Source: Lachnospiraceae bacterium (GTDB lineage Bacteria > Bacillota > Clostridia > Lachnospirales > Lachnospiraceae). Taken from it: a stretch of DNA of 64,000 nt. Where the stretch lies: positions 93,928-157,927 of the forward strand of contig JAHZFJ010000008.1 of assembly GCA_019421365.1 (NCBI GenBank). The letters are read 5' to 3'. This document shows positions 17,426 through 26,304 of the stretch, in pieces. The translations under genes were made by a program, and so were the position numbers. The stretch's first letter is position 1. Every line of letters starts with the position of its first letter. The notes below the pieces were generated by a model. That model searched no databases, was not told where the DNA came from, and worked only from the letters and a program-made list of their open reading frames with translations.

Positions 17426-17847
17426 AGATACAATATTTAGATGACTCAATTAATAGATTAGAATACATTGATGGAAAATCAGATTGGATTGATCTACGCG
17501 CTGCAGAAGATGTAGAGCTAAAAGAAGGTGAATTTCGTCTGATTCCGTTAGGTGTTGCAATGCAATTACCAGAAGGTTACGAAGCTCATATTATACCAAG
17601 AAGCAGTACCTACAAGAATTTTGGAATTATTCAATCGAACTATATGGGATTAGTAGATGAATCTTACTGTGGACCTAACGATTGGTGGTATATGCCAGCA
17701 ATCGCTTTGCGTGATACCAAGATCTGCAAGAATGATCGAATCTGTCAATTTAGAATAGAAAAACATCAACCTAAATTAGTTTTTGATGAAGTAAGTGCAT
17801 TAACTGGTAAAGACCGTGGAGGCATTGGTTCAACAGGAAAGAACTAA
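17413..17847 (+). CDS. dUTP diphosphatase-like protein
   Basis: The 144-residue protein carries the five trimeric dUTPase motifs: DLRAAEDVEL (motif 1), PRSSTYKNFGI (2), GLVDESYCGPNDWW (3, with the catalytic Asp), KNDRICQFRIEK (4) and the flexible tail GKDRGGIGSTGKN (5). It should convert dUTP to dUMP and diphosphate, keeping uracil out of DNA. ATG at 17413 overlaps the end of the M16 gene by 13 bases, which implies translational coupling. Motif 3 has a two-residue insertion compared with the common dUTPase form, so a related pyrimidine triphosphate could be the substrate. Confidence 0.85.
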   Translation: METIKIQYLDDSINRLEYIDGKSDWIDLRAAEDVELKEGEFRLIPLGVAMQLPEGYEAHIIPRSSTYKNFGIIQSNYMGLVDESYCGPNDWWYMPAIALRDTKICKNDRICQFRIEKHQPKLVFDEVSALTGKDRGGIGSTGKN

Positions 17848-17861
17848 TAATAATCAAAACT

Positions 17862-17911
17862 GTCAATGAGAGAAGAGGGACAAGCGTCGATTTGTGTCTT
17901 TTCTCATTGAC
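17862..17911. other. Long hairpin between dut and the sulfhydrylase gene
   Basis: GTCAATGAGA with its flank at 17862-17876 pairs with 17897-17911, and an inner GACAA / TTGTGTC pairing extends the stem towards a short loop. No T run follows on the plus strand, and the minus side has only a short GTTTTG, so it is not a typical terminator. It may still end the dut transcript. Confidence 0.5.
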
Positions 17912-18013
17912 AAAACTGTTACAGAAGATATAAAATAAATTCAGTGAATTTATCAATGCATTACGTTAAAATGTAAAGCCGTTCACTTAATTTATGACAT
18001 GAAAGGTGATAAG

Positions 18014-19288
18014 ATGAACGATTATAGTATTAATACAAATTGTATTCAATCTGGATATGAACCAAAGAATGGGGAGCCGAGAGTTCTTCCAATCTGTCAG
18101 TCTACTACATACAAATACGATACAAGTGATCAAGTAGGTAAATTGTTTGACCTTGAAGCGGAAGGTTTCTTCTATTCAAGACTTAGTAATCCAACTGTTG
18201 ACGCTGTTGAAAGAAAAATCGCAACACTAGAAGGTGGTGTCGGTGCTTTATGTACTTCGACAGGGCAAGCAGCTACTACATTTGCTATACTTAACATATG
18301 TGGAGCAGGTGATCATATTGTAGCTTCTATTGCTATCTACGGTGGCTCAACTAATTTGCTTGGTGTAACATTCAAAAAATTAGGAATCGATGTTACTTTT
18401 GTCGATCCAGATGCACCAATCGAAGAATTACAAAAAGCGGTTCAAGAGAATACAAAATGTATCTTTACTGAAACAATCTCTAATCCTACACTAGTGGTTT
18501 GTGATATTGAAAAGATGGCAAAACTTGCTCATCAGAATGGGATTCCATTAATCGTAGATAATACATTTGCTACACCAATTAATTGTAGACCCTTTGAATA
18601 TGGAGCAGATATCGTTATTCATTCAACGTCAAAATACATGGACGGTCATGCTATTGCACTTGGAGGCGTTATAGTTGATAGTGGTAATTTTGATTGGAAT
18701 ACAGATAAATTCCCAGGATTATCTACACCAGATGAGTCATATCATGGGATGGTGTATGCAAGAGATTGTGGAAAGGCAGCTTACATAACCAAAGCACGAG
18801 TTCAATTAATGAGAGATATGGGATCTACTCCAGCGCCATTGAATGCTTTCTTATTAAACGTTGGTTTGGAAACTTTACATTTACGTGTGGAACGTCACTG
18901 TGAAAATGCTTTAGCTGTTGCAAAATGGTTAGAATCAAATGACAAAGTATCTTGGGTTAACTATCCTGGTCTTGAAAGCAATAAGTATCATGAATTAGCT
19001 AAGAAATATCTTCCGAAGGGAACTTGTGGAGTTGTATCCTTTGGTATAAAAGGTGGAAGAGAAGTTGCTGCAAAACTTATGGAAAAATTAAAGCTTGCAG
19101 CTATCGTAGTACATGTAGCAGATGCGCGTACAAGTGTTCTTCATCCAGCTAGCACAACGCATCGTCAACTTACAGATGAACAGTTAGTACAATCAGGAGT
19201 TGAACCAGAATTGATACGTATGTCAGTTGGTATTGAAGATATAGTAGACATAATAAAGGATTTAGAACAAGCATTTGAACAAATTTAA
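18014..19288 (+). CDS. O-acetylhomoserine sulfhydrylase (O-acetylhomoserine aminocarboxypropyltransferase)
   Basis: This PLP enzyme of the Cys/Met metabolism family makes homocysteine from O-acetylhomoserine and sulfide. The 424 residues match the family length. Features are SRLSNPTVDAVERKIATLEGG, the STGQAAT loop, VDNTFATP, and Lys207 in HSTSKYMDGH as the Schiff-base lysine. The C-terminus has VVHVADARTSVLHPASTTHRQ and RMSVGIED. ATG at 18014 has GAAAGGTG upstream; an ATG at 17999 lies before that site and is not favoured. I see no SAM riboswitch in front. Distinction from cystathionine gamma-synthase rests on overall length and the start region. Confidence 0.9.
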   Translation: MNDYSINTNCIQSGYEPKNGEPRVLPICQSTTYKYDTSDQVGKLFDLEAEGFFYSRLSNPTVDAVERKIATLEGGVGALCTSTGQAATTFAILNICGAGDHIVASIAIYGGSTNLLGVTFKKLGIDVTFVDPDAPIEELQKAVQENTKCIFTETISNPTLVVCDIEKMAKLAHQNGIPLIVDNTFATPINCRPFEYGADIVIHSTSKYMDGHAIALGGVIVDSGNFDWNTDKFPGLSTPDESYHGMVYARDCGKAAYITKARVQLMRDMGSTPAPLNAFLLNVGLETLHLRVERHCENALAVAKWLESNDKVSWVNYPGLESNKYHELAKKYLPKGTCGVVSFGIKGGREVAAKLMEKLKLAAIVVHVADARTSVLHPASTTHRQLTDEQLVQSGVEPELIRMSVGIEDIVDIIKDLEQAFEQI

Positions 19289-19289
19289 T

Positions 19290-19326
19290 TAATAGAAAAC
19301 AAATATTATATATTTGTTTTCTATTA
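19290..19326 (+). terminator. Hairpin after the sulfhydrylase gene, probable terminator
   Basis: A 16-bp perfect stem (19290-19305 with 19311-19326) with a 5-base loop lies directly after the stop codon. The 3' arm itself contains TTTGTTTT, but no T run follows the stem, so termination may be leaky. Confidence 0.6.
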
Positions 19327-19338
19327 GTAAGTATAATA

Positions 19339-19386
19339 AGAAAGGCAATTTATCAGAAAATTATATTACTGATAAATTGTCTTTCT
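19339..19386. other. Second long hairpin, 18-bp stem
   Basis: Bases 19339-19356 pair with 19369-19386 over 18 bp with a single G-T wobble, around a 12-base AT-rich loop. It follows the first hairpin by 12 bases and lies between the plus-strand sulfhydrylase gene and a convergent minus-strand microprotein gene, so it may be the terminator for either. Confidence 0.5.
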
Positions 19387-19446
19387 TGGTATTTGCATGT
19401 ACCGTGTTATAATACAAACAGATTAGGACACGGTTTTATGGAATAA

Positions 19447-19587
19447 TTATTTTCGATGTTTTTTCTTGTCATATGATCTAAAAATACGTAGGGTAAGAAG
19501 TGTAAAGCCAAGCATGATTGAGTAGAAGATAAAAACAATTAAAAGCACCAAAACTGTACGTAGAACTGTAGATATTAACCACATCAT
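19447..19587 (-). CDS. Small single-span membrane protein (46 residues)
   Basis: This minus-strand frame starts at ATG 19585-19587 and ends with TAA at 19447-19449. A GAGG ribosome site stands 7 bases upstream, and a TATAAT lies about 20 bases further upstream on the same strand. The product begins MMWLISTVLRTVLVLLIVF, continues as one hydrophobic helix to about residue 35, and ends in a basic tail (SYDKKKHRK), the layout of a bacterial membrane microprotein with its tail in the cytoplasm. I recognise no family. The translation signals and amphipathic layout argue for a real gene. Confidence 0.6.
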   Translation of the reverse strand: MMWLISTVLRTVLVLLIVFIFYSIMLGFTLLTLRIFRSYDKKKHRK

Positions 19588-19753
19588 ATTACTGCCTCAT
19601 TTTTATTATATTATAGCGTATTCTAAGTAGCCTGATTTATTACCCGCATTATATATATAAATATATTTACAATATTAATTAAATGGGATAAAATGAAAAT
19701 GATTTGTGATACCACATAAAATTATCTACAATAACCGCGAAGGAGCAAATGAG

Positions 19754-20152
19754 ATGTTTGAGATGAAAGAAGAGTATAAGATTGGAATTAAAGAGATTGA
19801 TGAACAACATGAAAGGTTGTTTCAAATAGCGGAAAAAGCTTATACGCTTTTGACCAATGGATTTATTGTTGATAAGTATGATGGGATTGTTGAGATACTT
19901 GACGAATTAACAGAATATGCAAAGTTACACTTTACATATGAAGAAGAATACATGCAAGAAATTGGGCATAAGATGATGTTTTCGCAGAAAATCGACCACC
20001 ATGATTTTATAGCAATGCTAGAGGATATTAACCTAGATGAGATTGATGATAATCAAGAAGATGCTATAATGAATATCCTTATATATCTAGGTGATTGGTT
20101 AGTGAAGCATATTATTGAAAAAGATATGTTAATCGGTAAAGACTTGAATTAA
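19754..20152 (+). CDS. Bacteriohemerythrin
   Basis: Hemerythrins bind O2 at a di-iron centre inside a four-helix bundle. All ligands are visible in the 132-residue form: His19 (DEQHERLF), His59 and Glu63 (LHFTYEEEY), His82/His83 (DHHDF), and His119 with Asp124 (KHIIEKD). The ATG at 19754 has AAGGAG eight bases upstream; the longer frame from 19706 lacks a site. It is a single gene with no fused signalling domain, so oxygen sensing, storage or scavenging in an anaerobe is the likely role (inference). Confidence 0.93.
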   Translation: MFEMKEEYKIGIKEIDEQHERLFQIAEKAYTLLTNGFIVDKYDGIVEILDELTEYAKLHFTYEEEYMQEIGHKMMFSQKIDHHDFIAMLEDINLDEIDDNQEDAIMNILIYLGDWLVKHIIEKDMLIGKDLN

Positions 20153-20226
20153 GGTTACTCATGTTTGAATAGGGAAGGTCAAAAACTCACATACTATTTG
20201 AAAAATAAGTGAGGTAGAGTTTAACT

Positions 20227-21033
20227 ATGCAAACAAAGAATCTATGCGATATTGATGCTGTAAATGACATGGAGAACAGCAATGAAATTAATAAATCAAA
20301 TAACAATAAGAATAATAGCCAAGGTAAAACAATAGTCGATGAGAAAACTGCGAAGGAAACTGAAAAACTCCAGAATGATAAGGTTCGGGAGTATGGACAA
20401 GTAACACTTGATAAGAACGGAAGAAATCACAAATTACACCTCTTAACAATAATTGGTGAAATTGAGGGGCATGAATGTTTATCACAACAAACTAAAACTA
20501 CGAAATATGAGCATATCCTTCCTCAATTAGCAGTACTTGAAGATAGTGATGATATTAAAGGAGTCTTAGTGCTTGTTAATACGATAGGTGGAGCCGTTGA
20601 ATCAGGACTAGCTATAGCTGAAATGATTGCTTCATTAAGTAAACCTACAGTTTCGTTAATTATAGGAGATAGCCATTCTATCGGTGTGCCATTAGCGGTA
20701 GCAACGGATTATTCCTTCATAGTTCCTACTGGTACGATGATTATTCATCCAGTTCGAATGAGCGGAACAGTAATCGGATCTAGACAGACGTATGATTATT
20801 TTAAAATTATGCAAGATCGTATTGTTGGTTTTATATCTAACCATAGCAACGCAAGTAAAGAGAGAATTGAAACTATGATGTTTAATACAACAATGTTATC
20901 AAGGGATCTTGGAACAATCCTGGTTGGTGCACAAGCAGTAGCTGAAGGAATTGTTGATGCTGTAGGTGGAATTCATGAGGAAATTGAGAAGTTATATGAT
21001 ATGATAGAAGAAAAAGAAAAACAAAACAAGTAG
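20227..21033 (+). CDS. tepA: ClpP-fold serine protease, TepA family
   Basis: The 268-residue protein has an Asn/Lys-rich N-terminal tail (about 1-55) and a ClpP/crotonase-type core. The nucleophile is probably Ser151 in GDSHSIGVPLAV and the histidine His174 in MIIHPVRMSG; GGAVESG forms the oxyanion strand. Bacillus TepA lies next to spoIIIE, and here the order is tepA, uppP, ftsK, which supports orthology. It has no ATPase partner in view. TepA has been linked to protein export, and in relatives to degradation of small acid-soluble spore proteins. GAGGT lies about 12 bases before the ATG. Confidence 0.85.
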   Translation: MQTKNLCDIDAVNDMENSNEINKSNNNKNNSQGKTIVDEKTAKETEKLQNDKVREYGQVTLDKNGRNHKLHLLTIIGEIEGHECLSQQTKTTKYEHILPQLAVLEDSDDIKGVLVLVNTIGGAVESGLAIAEMIASLSKPTVSLIIGDSHSIGVPLAVATDYSFIVPTGTMIIHPVRMSGTVIGSRQTYDYFKIMQDRIVGFISNHSNASKERIETMMFNTTMLSRDLGTILVGAQAVAEGIVDAVGGIHEEIEKLYDMIEEKEKQNK

Positions 21034-21041
21034 ATTACCTA

Positions 21042-21070
21042 TTGCTTATCACAAATAGAAAAGGTATAAT
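21042..21070 (+). promoter_or_regulatory. Promoter of uppP
   Basis: TTGCTT at 21042-21047, a 17-bp spacer and TATAAT at 21065-21070. The start near 21077 gives a leader of about 150 bases that contains small inverted repeats (TTGT-GA-CAA near 21140) and no reading frame of note. Confidence 0.6.
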
Positions 21071-21228
21071 TAAATTGGTTCTAATGTAAGTTAAGAAAGC
21101 GTATAATCTTATCATACATGGAATCAATTTTTTATGTCTGTTGTGACAACACTCAGTATAAGAATGTGACAAGCCAATTTTGTGTTCTAATACAGATTTT
21201 TGGGACAAGTAAACTGGGAGGATAAACC

Positions 21229-22104
21229 ATGACAATACTACAGGCAATCATAATGGGAATTGTTCAAGGAATAGCGGAATTTTTACCGATTAGTAGTTCT
21301 GGACACTTATCAATTATGAAACATATCTTGCACATCAATACAGATACAGGTTTGCTTTTTGATGTAATGCTACACTTTGGAACGTTAGTTGCCGTTTTAA
21401 TAGCTTTTTGTAAAGATATTAAGCAATTAATTATAGAAAGCTTTGGTATTCTAGGTGATTTCTTTGTTAATATTGGTCGCCTAGTACATAATCTATATTC
21501 AGATGATAAAAAAGAGTATAATAAGGTGATAAGTTCTGCTTATCGCAAATTTGTTATGCTTATAGTTGTATCAACTCTACCAACAGCAGTGCTTGCAATC
21601 TTGTTTAAAGAGGTTATAGAAGTTACAAGTGAGACACTAATTATACCTGGTTTATGTTTATTATTAACGGGTGTATTATTATTAATTGCAGATCGTACGG
21701 TTCCGGGTAAGAAGCGTGCCAATGATGTTACCTATGCCAATGCTGGAATTATTGGTTTAGCCCAGGGAATAGCAACACTTCCTGGTTTATCGCGTTCAGG
21801 AACTACAATTACAGCGTGTTTATCATGTGGACTTGATACTAACTTTGCTGTTAAATATTCATTTATAATGTCCATACCAGCAATATTAGGTGCAGTTGTT
21901 TTAGAGATTATGGATTTTGGCACCTTAGCAGTAGCATCTAGTGAAGTAGTGGCATATGTGATTGGTACATTAATTGCAACTATCGTGGGATACATATGCA
22001 TTAAGACTATGTTAGTTGTTGTGCGAGGGAAAAAATATAAAGGATTCGCTTACTATTGTTTTGCAGTAGGTACTATAGCAGTAATATGGAATTTTGTAGC
22101 TTAA
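21229..22104 (+). CDS. uppP: Undecaprenyl-diphosphatase (UppP/BacA)
   Basis: UppP dephosphorylates undecaprenyl diphosphate at the outer membrane face, recycling the lipid carrier for peptidoglycan and giving bacitracin tolerance. The 291-residue protein has both signature repeats: GIVQGIAEFLPISSSGHL near the N-terminus (about 10-27) and GLAQGIATLPGLSRSGTT in the second half, with catalytic Glu, Ser and Arg positions present. About eight membrane segments are visible. GGGAGG precedes the ATG. It lies 13 bp before ftsK, so the two are likely co-transcribed. Confidence 0.95.
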   Translation: MTILQAIIMGIVQGIAEFLPISSSGHLSIMKHILHINTDTGLLFDVMLHFGTLVAVLIAFCKDIKQLIIESFGILGDFFVNIGRLVHNLYSDDKKEYNKVISSAYRKFVMLIVVSTLPTAVLAILFKEVIEVTSETLIIPGLCLLLTGVLLLIADRTVPGKKRANDVTYANAGIIGLAQGIATLPGLSRSGTTITACLSCGLDTNFAVKYSFIMSIPAILGAVVLEIMDFGTLAVASSEVVAYVIGTLIATIVGYICIKTMLVVVRGKKYKGFAYYCFAVGTIAVIWNFVA

Positions 22105-22117
22105 GGAGGAATTATTA

Positions 22118-25100
22118 ATGGCGGCAACTCAAAGAAAGCCTGCTTCGTCAACGAGGAAAATACCTAGTAAAAAAACATCTACTAGTAGAAGTGGATCTTC
22201 TGGACGAAAAAAGGGGAATACAGGAAAGAATAGCGGCCATCAAAGAAATAATCAGTATGGGATGAGTCGTTACAAGGACGAGATAACGATAGTAATAACT
22301 CTTGTTGTAGCTGTTATTTTAGTTCTTAGTAATTTTAATCTAAGTGGTAGTGTAGGTGCATTTATCAATCGATTTACATTCGGTATGTTTGGCCTATTAG
22401 CATATATTCTACCTTATATTTTGTTTTTTGGAATAGCATTTCACATATCGAATAAGGGGAATTATACAGCAACAATTAAACTTGTTAGTAGTATCTGTTT
22501 CGTTTGCATGGTTGCAGCGTTTATTCAATTAATTACGATAGATTATAATTCGGAATGGAATATATTTGGATATTATACTAGTTCAGCGGCGAACAAGAAT
22601 GGTGGAGGTTTAATAGGTGGTATAATTTATTCGATTATGTATCCATTATTCGGTTTTGCTGGTACACTTGTTATCTTGCTAGCGATTATGACCTTATTAC
22701 TAATGTTTATTACAGAACGTCTTTTATTTGCAAGTCTTGGGAAGAAGAGTGCTGTTAAATTAAAAGAGATGAAGGCTAGAAGAATAGAAGTTAAGAAAGC
22801 TCGTGAAGAAGCATACTACTCGGAAGAACATAATGGTTACGGTGAAGATGACGAGTTTTATGAAGAACCAGAACAAAAGCCTTTAAGACAAAGTAGAAGT
22901 AGAAATGTTGACCAAGCAATACCGCTTGACTCAAGAAAGAACGTTAAAGGGGAACGTAAGAAAAAAGCTAAGACATTTACATTCCCTTCAGTAGATCAGA
23001 ATGTAGAGGCTTCGGTACAAAACATACAAAATCAAGAGGCTGTGGCTAATGATGCTATCGTACCTTTGAATGCCTCGTCAGAAGTATCTAGTCCAATGAC
23101 ATCATCAACTCCACTTGATGAAGTAAAACCATTCGATTTCGACTCAATACCTATTTATAGAGGAGATCAATCATCAAATTATGATTATGATGAAACTCCT
23201 ATTTACAAAGAAGAGATGAAACGTAAGTTTAGCCAAAATAAGGATTATGATATTAAAAAACTTGCAGAACAGATTATGAATGAGAGCTTTGATGGAAATT
23301 CTACAAAAGTAGACAAGAAAACAATACATTCAACTACGGATGTAGAAGAGACAAATACAACTCCTATTGAGATTAATGTTAACGACAATATGGTTCAATC
23401 GGAAGGGATTACTATTGAAGCTGAGCAAGTAAATGATGAGTTTGTTCATAAAGATGCTTATAAAGAAAATCAAAGTTATAATGATGTGGCTGAATTAGAA
23501 TCTACCGCATTTGATGATCAACTAGAAGAAGATAATTTTGATAATTTCCGTGTGGATTTGAAGGCACTTGAGAATGAAGAAGTAGAAGAAGTATTCTCTA
23601 ATTCTAATAATCAGGAAGAAATCCTGCCTTTAACACCTGCTAAAGAACAAGACATTAGTAGTAATGTGAATAACAAGGATTATGCCGAGAAGAAGGAAAA
23701 TCCTGATTCTATACAAGTAGAACCTGTGATTGAAGAGGTGGAAGAACCTTTTGTCTATGAATTTCCACCATTAGAATTGTTATCTAGACCAAAGAAATCT
23801 TCAAAAGGTGTTTCTGATGGCGAGCTGAAAGAGACTGCTATAAAATTACAACAGACACTACAAAGTTTTGGTGTAGGAGTAACTATTACCAATGTAAGTT
23901 GTGGGCCAGCAGTTACCCGTTATGAATTACAACCGGAACAAGGTGTAAAAGTTAGTAAGATAACAAATCTAGCAGATGATATTAAATTAAATCTAGCTGC
24001 TGCTGATATACGTATAGAGGCACCAATTCCTGGTAAAGCAGCTGTTGGTATTGAAGTACCTAACAAGGAAAATTCAGCAGTTATGTTTCGTGAACTTATT
24101 GAGGGAAAAGAATTCAAGGAACATGGAAGTAATCTTGCATTTGCAGTTGGTAAGGATATTGGTGGACAAGTTGTCGTTACTGACATTGCCAAGATGCCTC
24201 ATCTTCTTATTGCCGGTGCAACTGGTTCAGGTAAGTCAGTATGTATTAATACATTAATAATGAGTATTCTATATAAAGCGCACCCTGACGATGTTAAATT
24301 AATCATGGTTGACCCTAAAGTTGTAGAATTAAGTGTATATAATGGAATCCCACATCTATTAATCCCGGTAGTAACAGATCCTAAGAAGGCTTCTGCAGCA
24401 CTTAACTGGGCTGTAATGGAGATGACGGATCGATATAATCGTTTTGCTGAACTTGGTGTAAGGGATATCAAAGGTTACAATACCAAGATAGAGAAGGTAG
24501 AAGAGTATAATGATGAAAAATTCCAGAAGATGCCTCAGATTGTTATTATTGTAGACGAGCTTGCAGATCTTATGATGGTAGCTCCAGGTGAGGTAGAAGA
24601 TGCGATTTGTCGTCTGGCTCAGATGGCTCGTGCAGCTGGTATACATCTTATTATTGCAACACAAAGACCTTCTGTTAATGTTATTACTGGTCTTATTAAA
24701 GCAAATGTACCTTCACGTATTGCTTTCTCTGTATCTTCAGCAATCGATTCTAGAACAATTATTGATGGTTCTGGTGCAGAGAAGTTGCTAGGTAAAGGTG
24801 ATATGTTATTCTTCCCTTCTGGATATCCAAAGCCGGTTCGTATCCAAGGCGCGTTTGTTTCGGATAAAGAAGTTAGCGAAGTCGTAGAATTCTTGTCATC
24901 GCAGCAAAGCAAGCCTTCATATAATGAAGATATAACGAATAAGATAACAAGTGCACCTTCATCAGAAGGTTCAACTGCGCCAGCAAATGATCGCGATGAT
25001 TACTTTGTAGAAGCAGGTAAGTTTATTATTGAGAAAAATAAAGCTTCAATAGGTATGCTGCAACGTGTATATAAGATTGGCTTTAATCGTGCTGCACGTA

Positions 25101-25213
25101 TAATGGATCAGCTATATGAAGCTGGTGTTGTAGGTCCTGAGGAGGGAACTAAACCAAGAAAAGTTTTGATGTCAGAAGAAGAATTTGAGCAATATGTTGA
25201 TGAATATGTATAG
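22118..25213 (+). CDS. ftsK: DNA translocase FtsK/SpoIIIE family
   Basis: This septal ATPase pumps chromosomal DNA into daughter cell or forespore. The 1031 residues start with a basic tail, then four to five membrane segments (about 50-210), an unusually long acidic, Asn/Glu-rich linker (about 230-560), the motor and the gamma domain. Walker A is AGATGSGKS (near 698-706), Walker B IVIIVDELADLMM (near 808), followed by QRPSVNVITGLIKAN. The C-terminal winged helix (about 960-1025: KASIGMLQRVYKIGFNRAARIMDQL) is the DNA-orienting gamma domain. The linker is longer than in SpoIIIE of about 790 residues. AAGGAGG precedes ATG. Confidence 0.95.
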   Translation: MAATQRKPASSTRKIPSKKTSTSRSGSSGRKKGNTGKNSGHQRNNQYGMSRYKDEITIVITLVVAVILVLSNFNLSGSVGAFINRFTFGMFGLLAYILPYILFFGIAFHISNKGNYTATIKLVSSICFVCMVAAFIQLITIDYNSEWNIFGYYTSSAANKNGGGLIGGIIYSIMYPLFGFAGTLVILLAIMTLLLMFITERLLFASLGKKSAVKLKEMKARRIEVKKAREEAYYSEEHNGYGEDDEFYEEPEQKPLRQSRSRNVDQAIPLDSRKNVKGERKKKAKTFTFPSVDQNVEASVQNIQNQEAVANDAIVPLNASSEVSSPMTSSTPLDEVKPFDFDSIPIYRGDQSSNYDYDETPIYKEEMKRKFSQNKDYDIKKLAEQIMNESFDGNSTKVDKKTIHSTTDVEETNTTPIEINVNDNMVQSEGITIEAEQVNDEFVHKDAYKENQSYNDVAELESTAFDDQLEEDNFDNFRVDLKALENEEVEEVFSNSNNQEEILPLTPAKEQDISSNVNNKDYAEKKENPDSIQVEPVIEEVEEPFVYEFPPLELLSRPKKSSKGVSDGELKETAIKLQQTLQSFGVGVTITNVSCGPAVTRYELQPEQGVKVSKITNLADDIKLNLAAADIRIEAPIPGKAAVGIEVPNKENSAVMFRELIEGKEFKEHGSNLAFAVGKDIGGQVVVTDIAKMPHLLIAGATGSGKSVCINTLIMSILYKAHPDDVKLIMVDPKVVELSVYNGIPHLLIPVVTDPKKASAALNWAVMEMTDRYNRFAELGVRDIKGYNTKIEKVEEYNDEKFQKMPQIVIIVDELADLMMVAPGEVEDAICRLAQMARAAGIHLIIATQRPSVNVITGLIKANVPSRIAFSVSSAIDSRTIIDGSGAEKLLGKGDMLFFPSGYPKPVRIQGAFVSDKEVSEVVEFLSSQQSKPSYNEDITNKITSAPSSEGSTAPANDRDDYFVEAGKFIIEKNKASIGMLQRVYKIGFNRAARIMDQLYEAGVVGPEEGTKPRKVLMSEEEFEQYVDEYV

Positions 25214-25230
25214 ATGAAAGTCTAGAGTAA

Positions 25231-25289
25231 CTATGGTGGTATTACGCAAACAAGGGAGTATGACATTGTTTGTGTTGGTACCACCATAG
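25231..25289. other. Long hairpin after ftsK without a T tract
   Basis: CTATGGTGGTA at 25231-25241 pairs perfectly with 25279-25289, and CGCAAACAA at 25245-25253 pairs with TTGTTTGTG with one wobble. The stem is thus about 20 bp in two tiers with a loop of about 12 bases. GTGTTAG follows, so this is no ordinary terminator. It may be an mRNA stability or processing structure between ftsK and the ATP-grasp genes. Confidence 0.5.
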
Positions 25290-25342
25290 GTGTTAGTGTG
25301 ACAAAACTAGTTGAAGCCATTAATCTAGAATGGAGGACTGTA

Positions 25343-26242
25343 ATGAAGAGAGCATGGTTAGTAACGAATGAATTCTTGAATACAAAAAAGTATTCTGAAT
25401 TGAATATGTGGTTAGTTAATGCCGCAGAAAAATATAATATAGAGTTGGTTGTCAAGACCAACGCAGAGTTATTAGTTGATCTAAGTGGTCATCATGTAAT
25501 TCATAACCTAATAACAAAAGAGAAGCCAGAGTTTGTTTTGTTCTGGGATAAAGATATTCGTCTAGCAAGTTTTCTTGAGAGTTTATCCCTCAAAGTATTT
25601 AACTCCTCTAAAGCAATAGAAATATGTGATAATAAGGCAATGACACACATAGCATTAAATCAAAAGAATATCAAGATGCCAAAGACAATCCTTGCTCCAA
25701 TGACATATCCTAACATTGGATTTACAAACTATGAGTTTGTAGAGAGAATGAAAAAACAGTTATCATACCCAATAGTAGTGAAGGAATGTTTTGGTTCTTT
25801 CGGTCAACAAGTATATCTTGTTCATGATGATGAAGAACTTATGAGCTGTATTGAGAATATCGGAGCAAAGCCATTTCTTTTCCAAGAATACATTCAATCT
25901 AGTTTTGCGCGTGATATTCGATTAAATGTTGTTGGTGATCAAGTTGTGGCTACGATGTATCGATATTCTGATACGGGTGATTTTAGAGCGAATATATCCA
26001 ATGGCGGTAAGATGAAACCGTTCGAGCCAACGAAAAAACAAATACAATTAGCAGTAGACTGTGTGAAAGCATTAGGGCTTGATTTTGCAGGAGTGGATTT
26101 GTTATTTGATGAGAATGAGGAGCCAATTGTATGTGAAGTCAATTCCAATGCACATTTTAAGAATATATTCGATTGTACTGGTGTGAATGTAGCGGAACAT
26201 ATTCTTGGTTATATCTGTAATAAGCTAGAGTTGGTGAATTAA
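25343..26242 (+). CDS. ATP-grasp ligase of the RimK-like group (first of a tandem pair)
   Basis: The 299-residue protein has the ATP-grasp layout: an N-terminal alpha/beta domain (1-95), a central domain with NKAMTHIALNQKNI, the lid segment YPIVVKECFGSFGQQVYLV, RDIRLNVVGDQVV and the metal-binding end GVDLLFDENEEPIVCEVNSNAHF. These proteins join a carboxylate to an amine through an acyl-phosphate, often adding Glu to a peptide or cofactor. The substrate is not identifiable. ATG at 25343 has TGGAGG six bases upstream. The gene 62 bp downstream is a clear paralogue, sharing the GQQVYLV block. Confidence 0.8.
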   Translation: MKRAWLVTNEFLNTKKYSELNMWLVNAAEKYNIELVVKTNAELLVDLSGHHVIHNLITKEKPEFVLFWDKDIRLASFLESLSLKVFNSSKAIEICDNKAMTHIALNQKNIKMPKTILAPMTYPNIGFTNYEFVERMKKQLSYPIVVKECFGSFGQQVYLVHDDEELMSCIENIGAKPFLFQEYIQSSFARDIRLNVVGDQVVATMYRYSDTGDFRANISNGGKMKPFEPTKKQIQLAVDCVKALGLDFAGVDLLFDENEEPIVCEVNSNAHFKNIFDCTGVNVAEHILGYICNKLELVN

Positions 26243-26304
26243 GGTGTTTAAGATTGAAATAGGCTATTGCTTAATAAGATTAAAATATAAAAAGGAGAAG
26301 CACT

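Noticed and set aside
17912..18013. SAM or similar riboswitch before the O-acetylhomoserine sulfhydrylase
   Set aside because: The short AT-rich leader shows none of the S-box conserved segments or a leader terminator.
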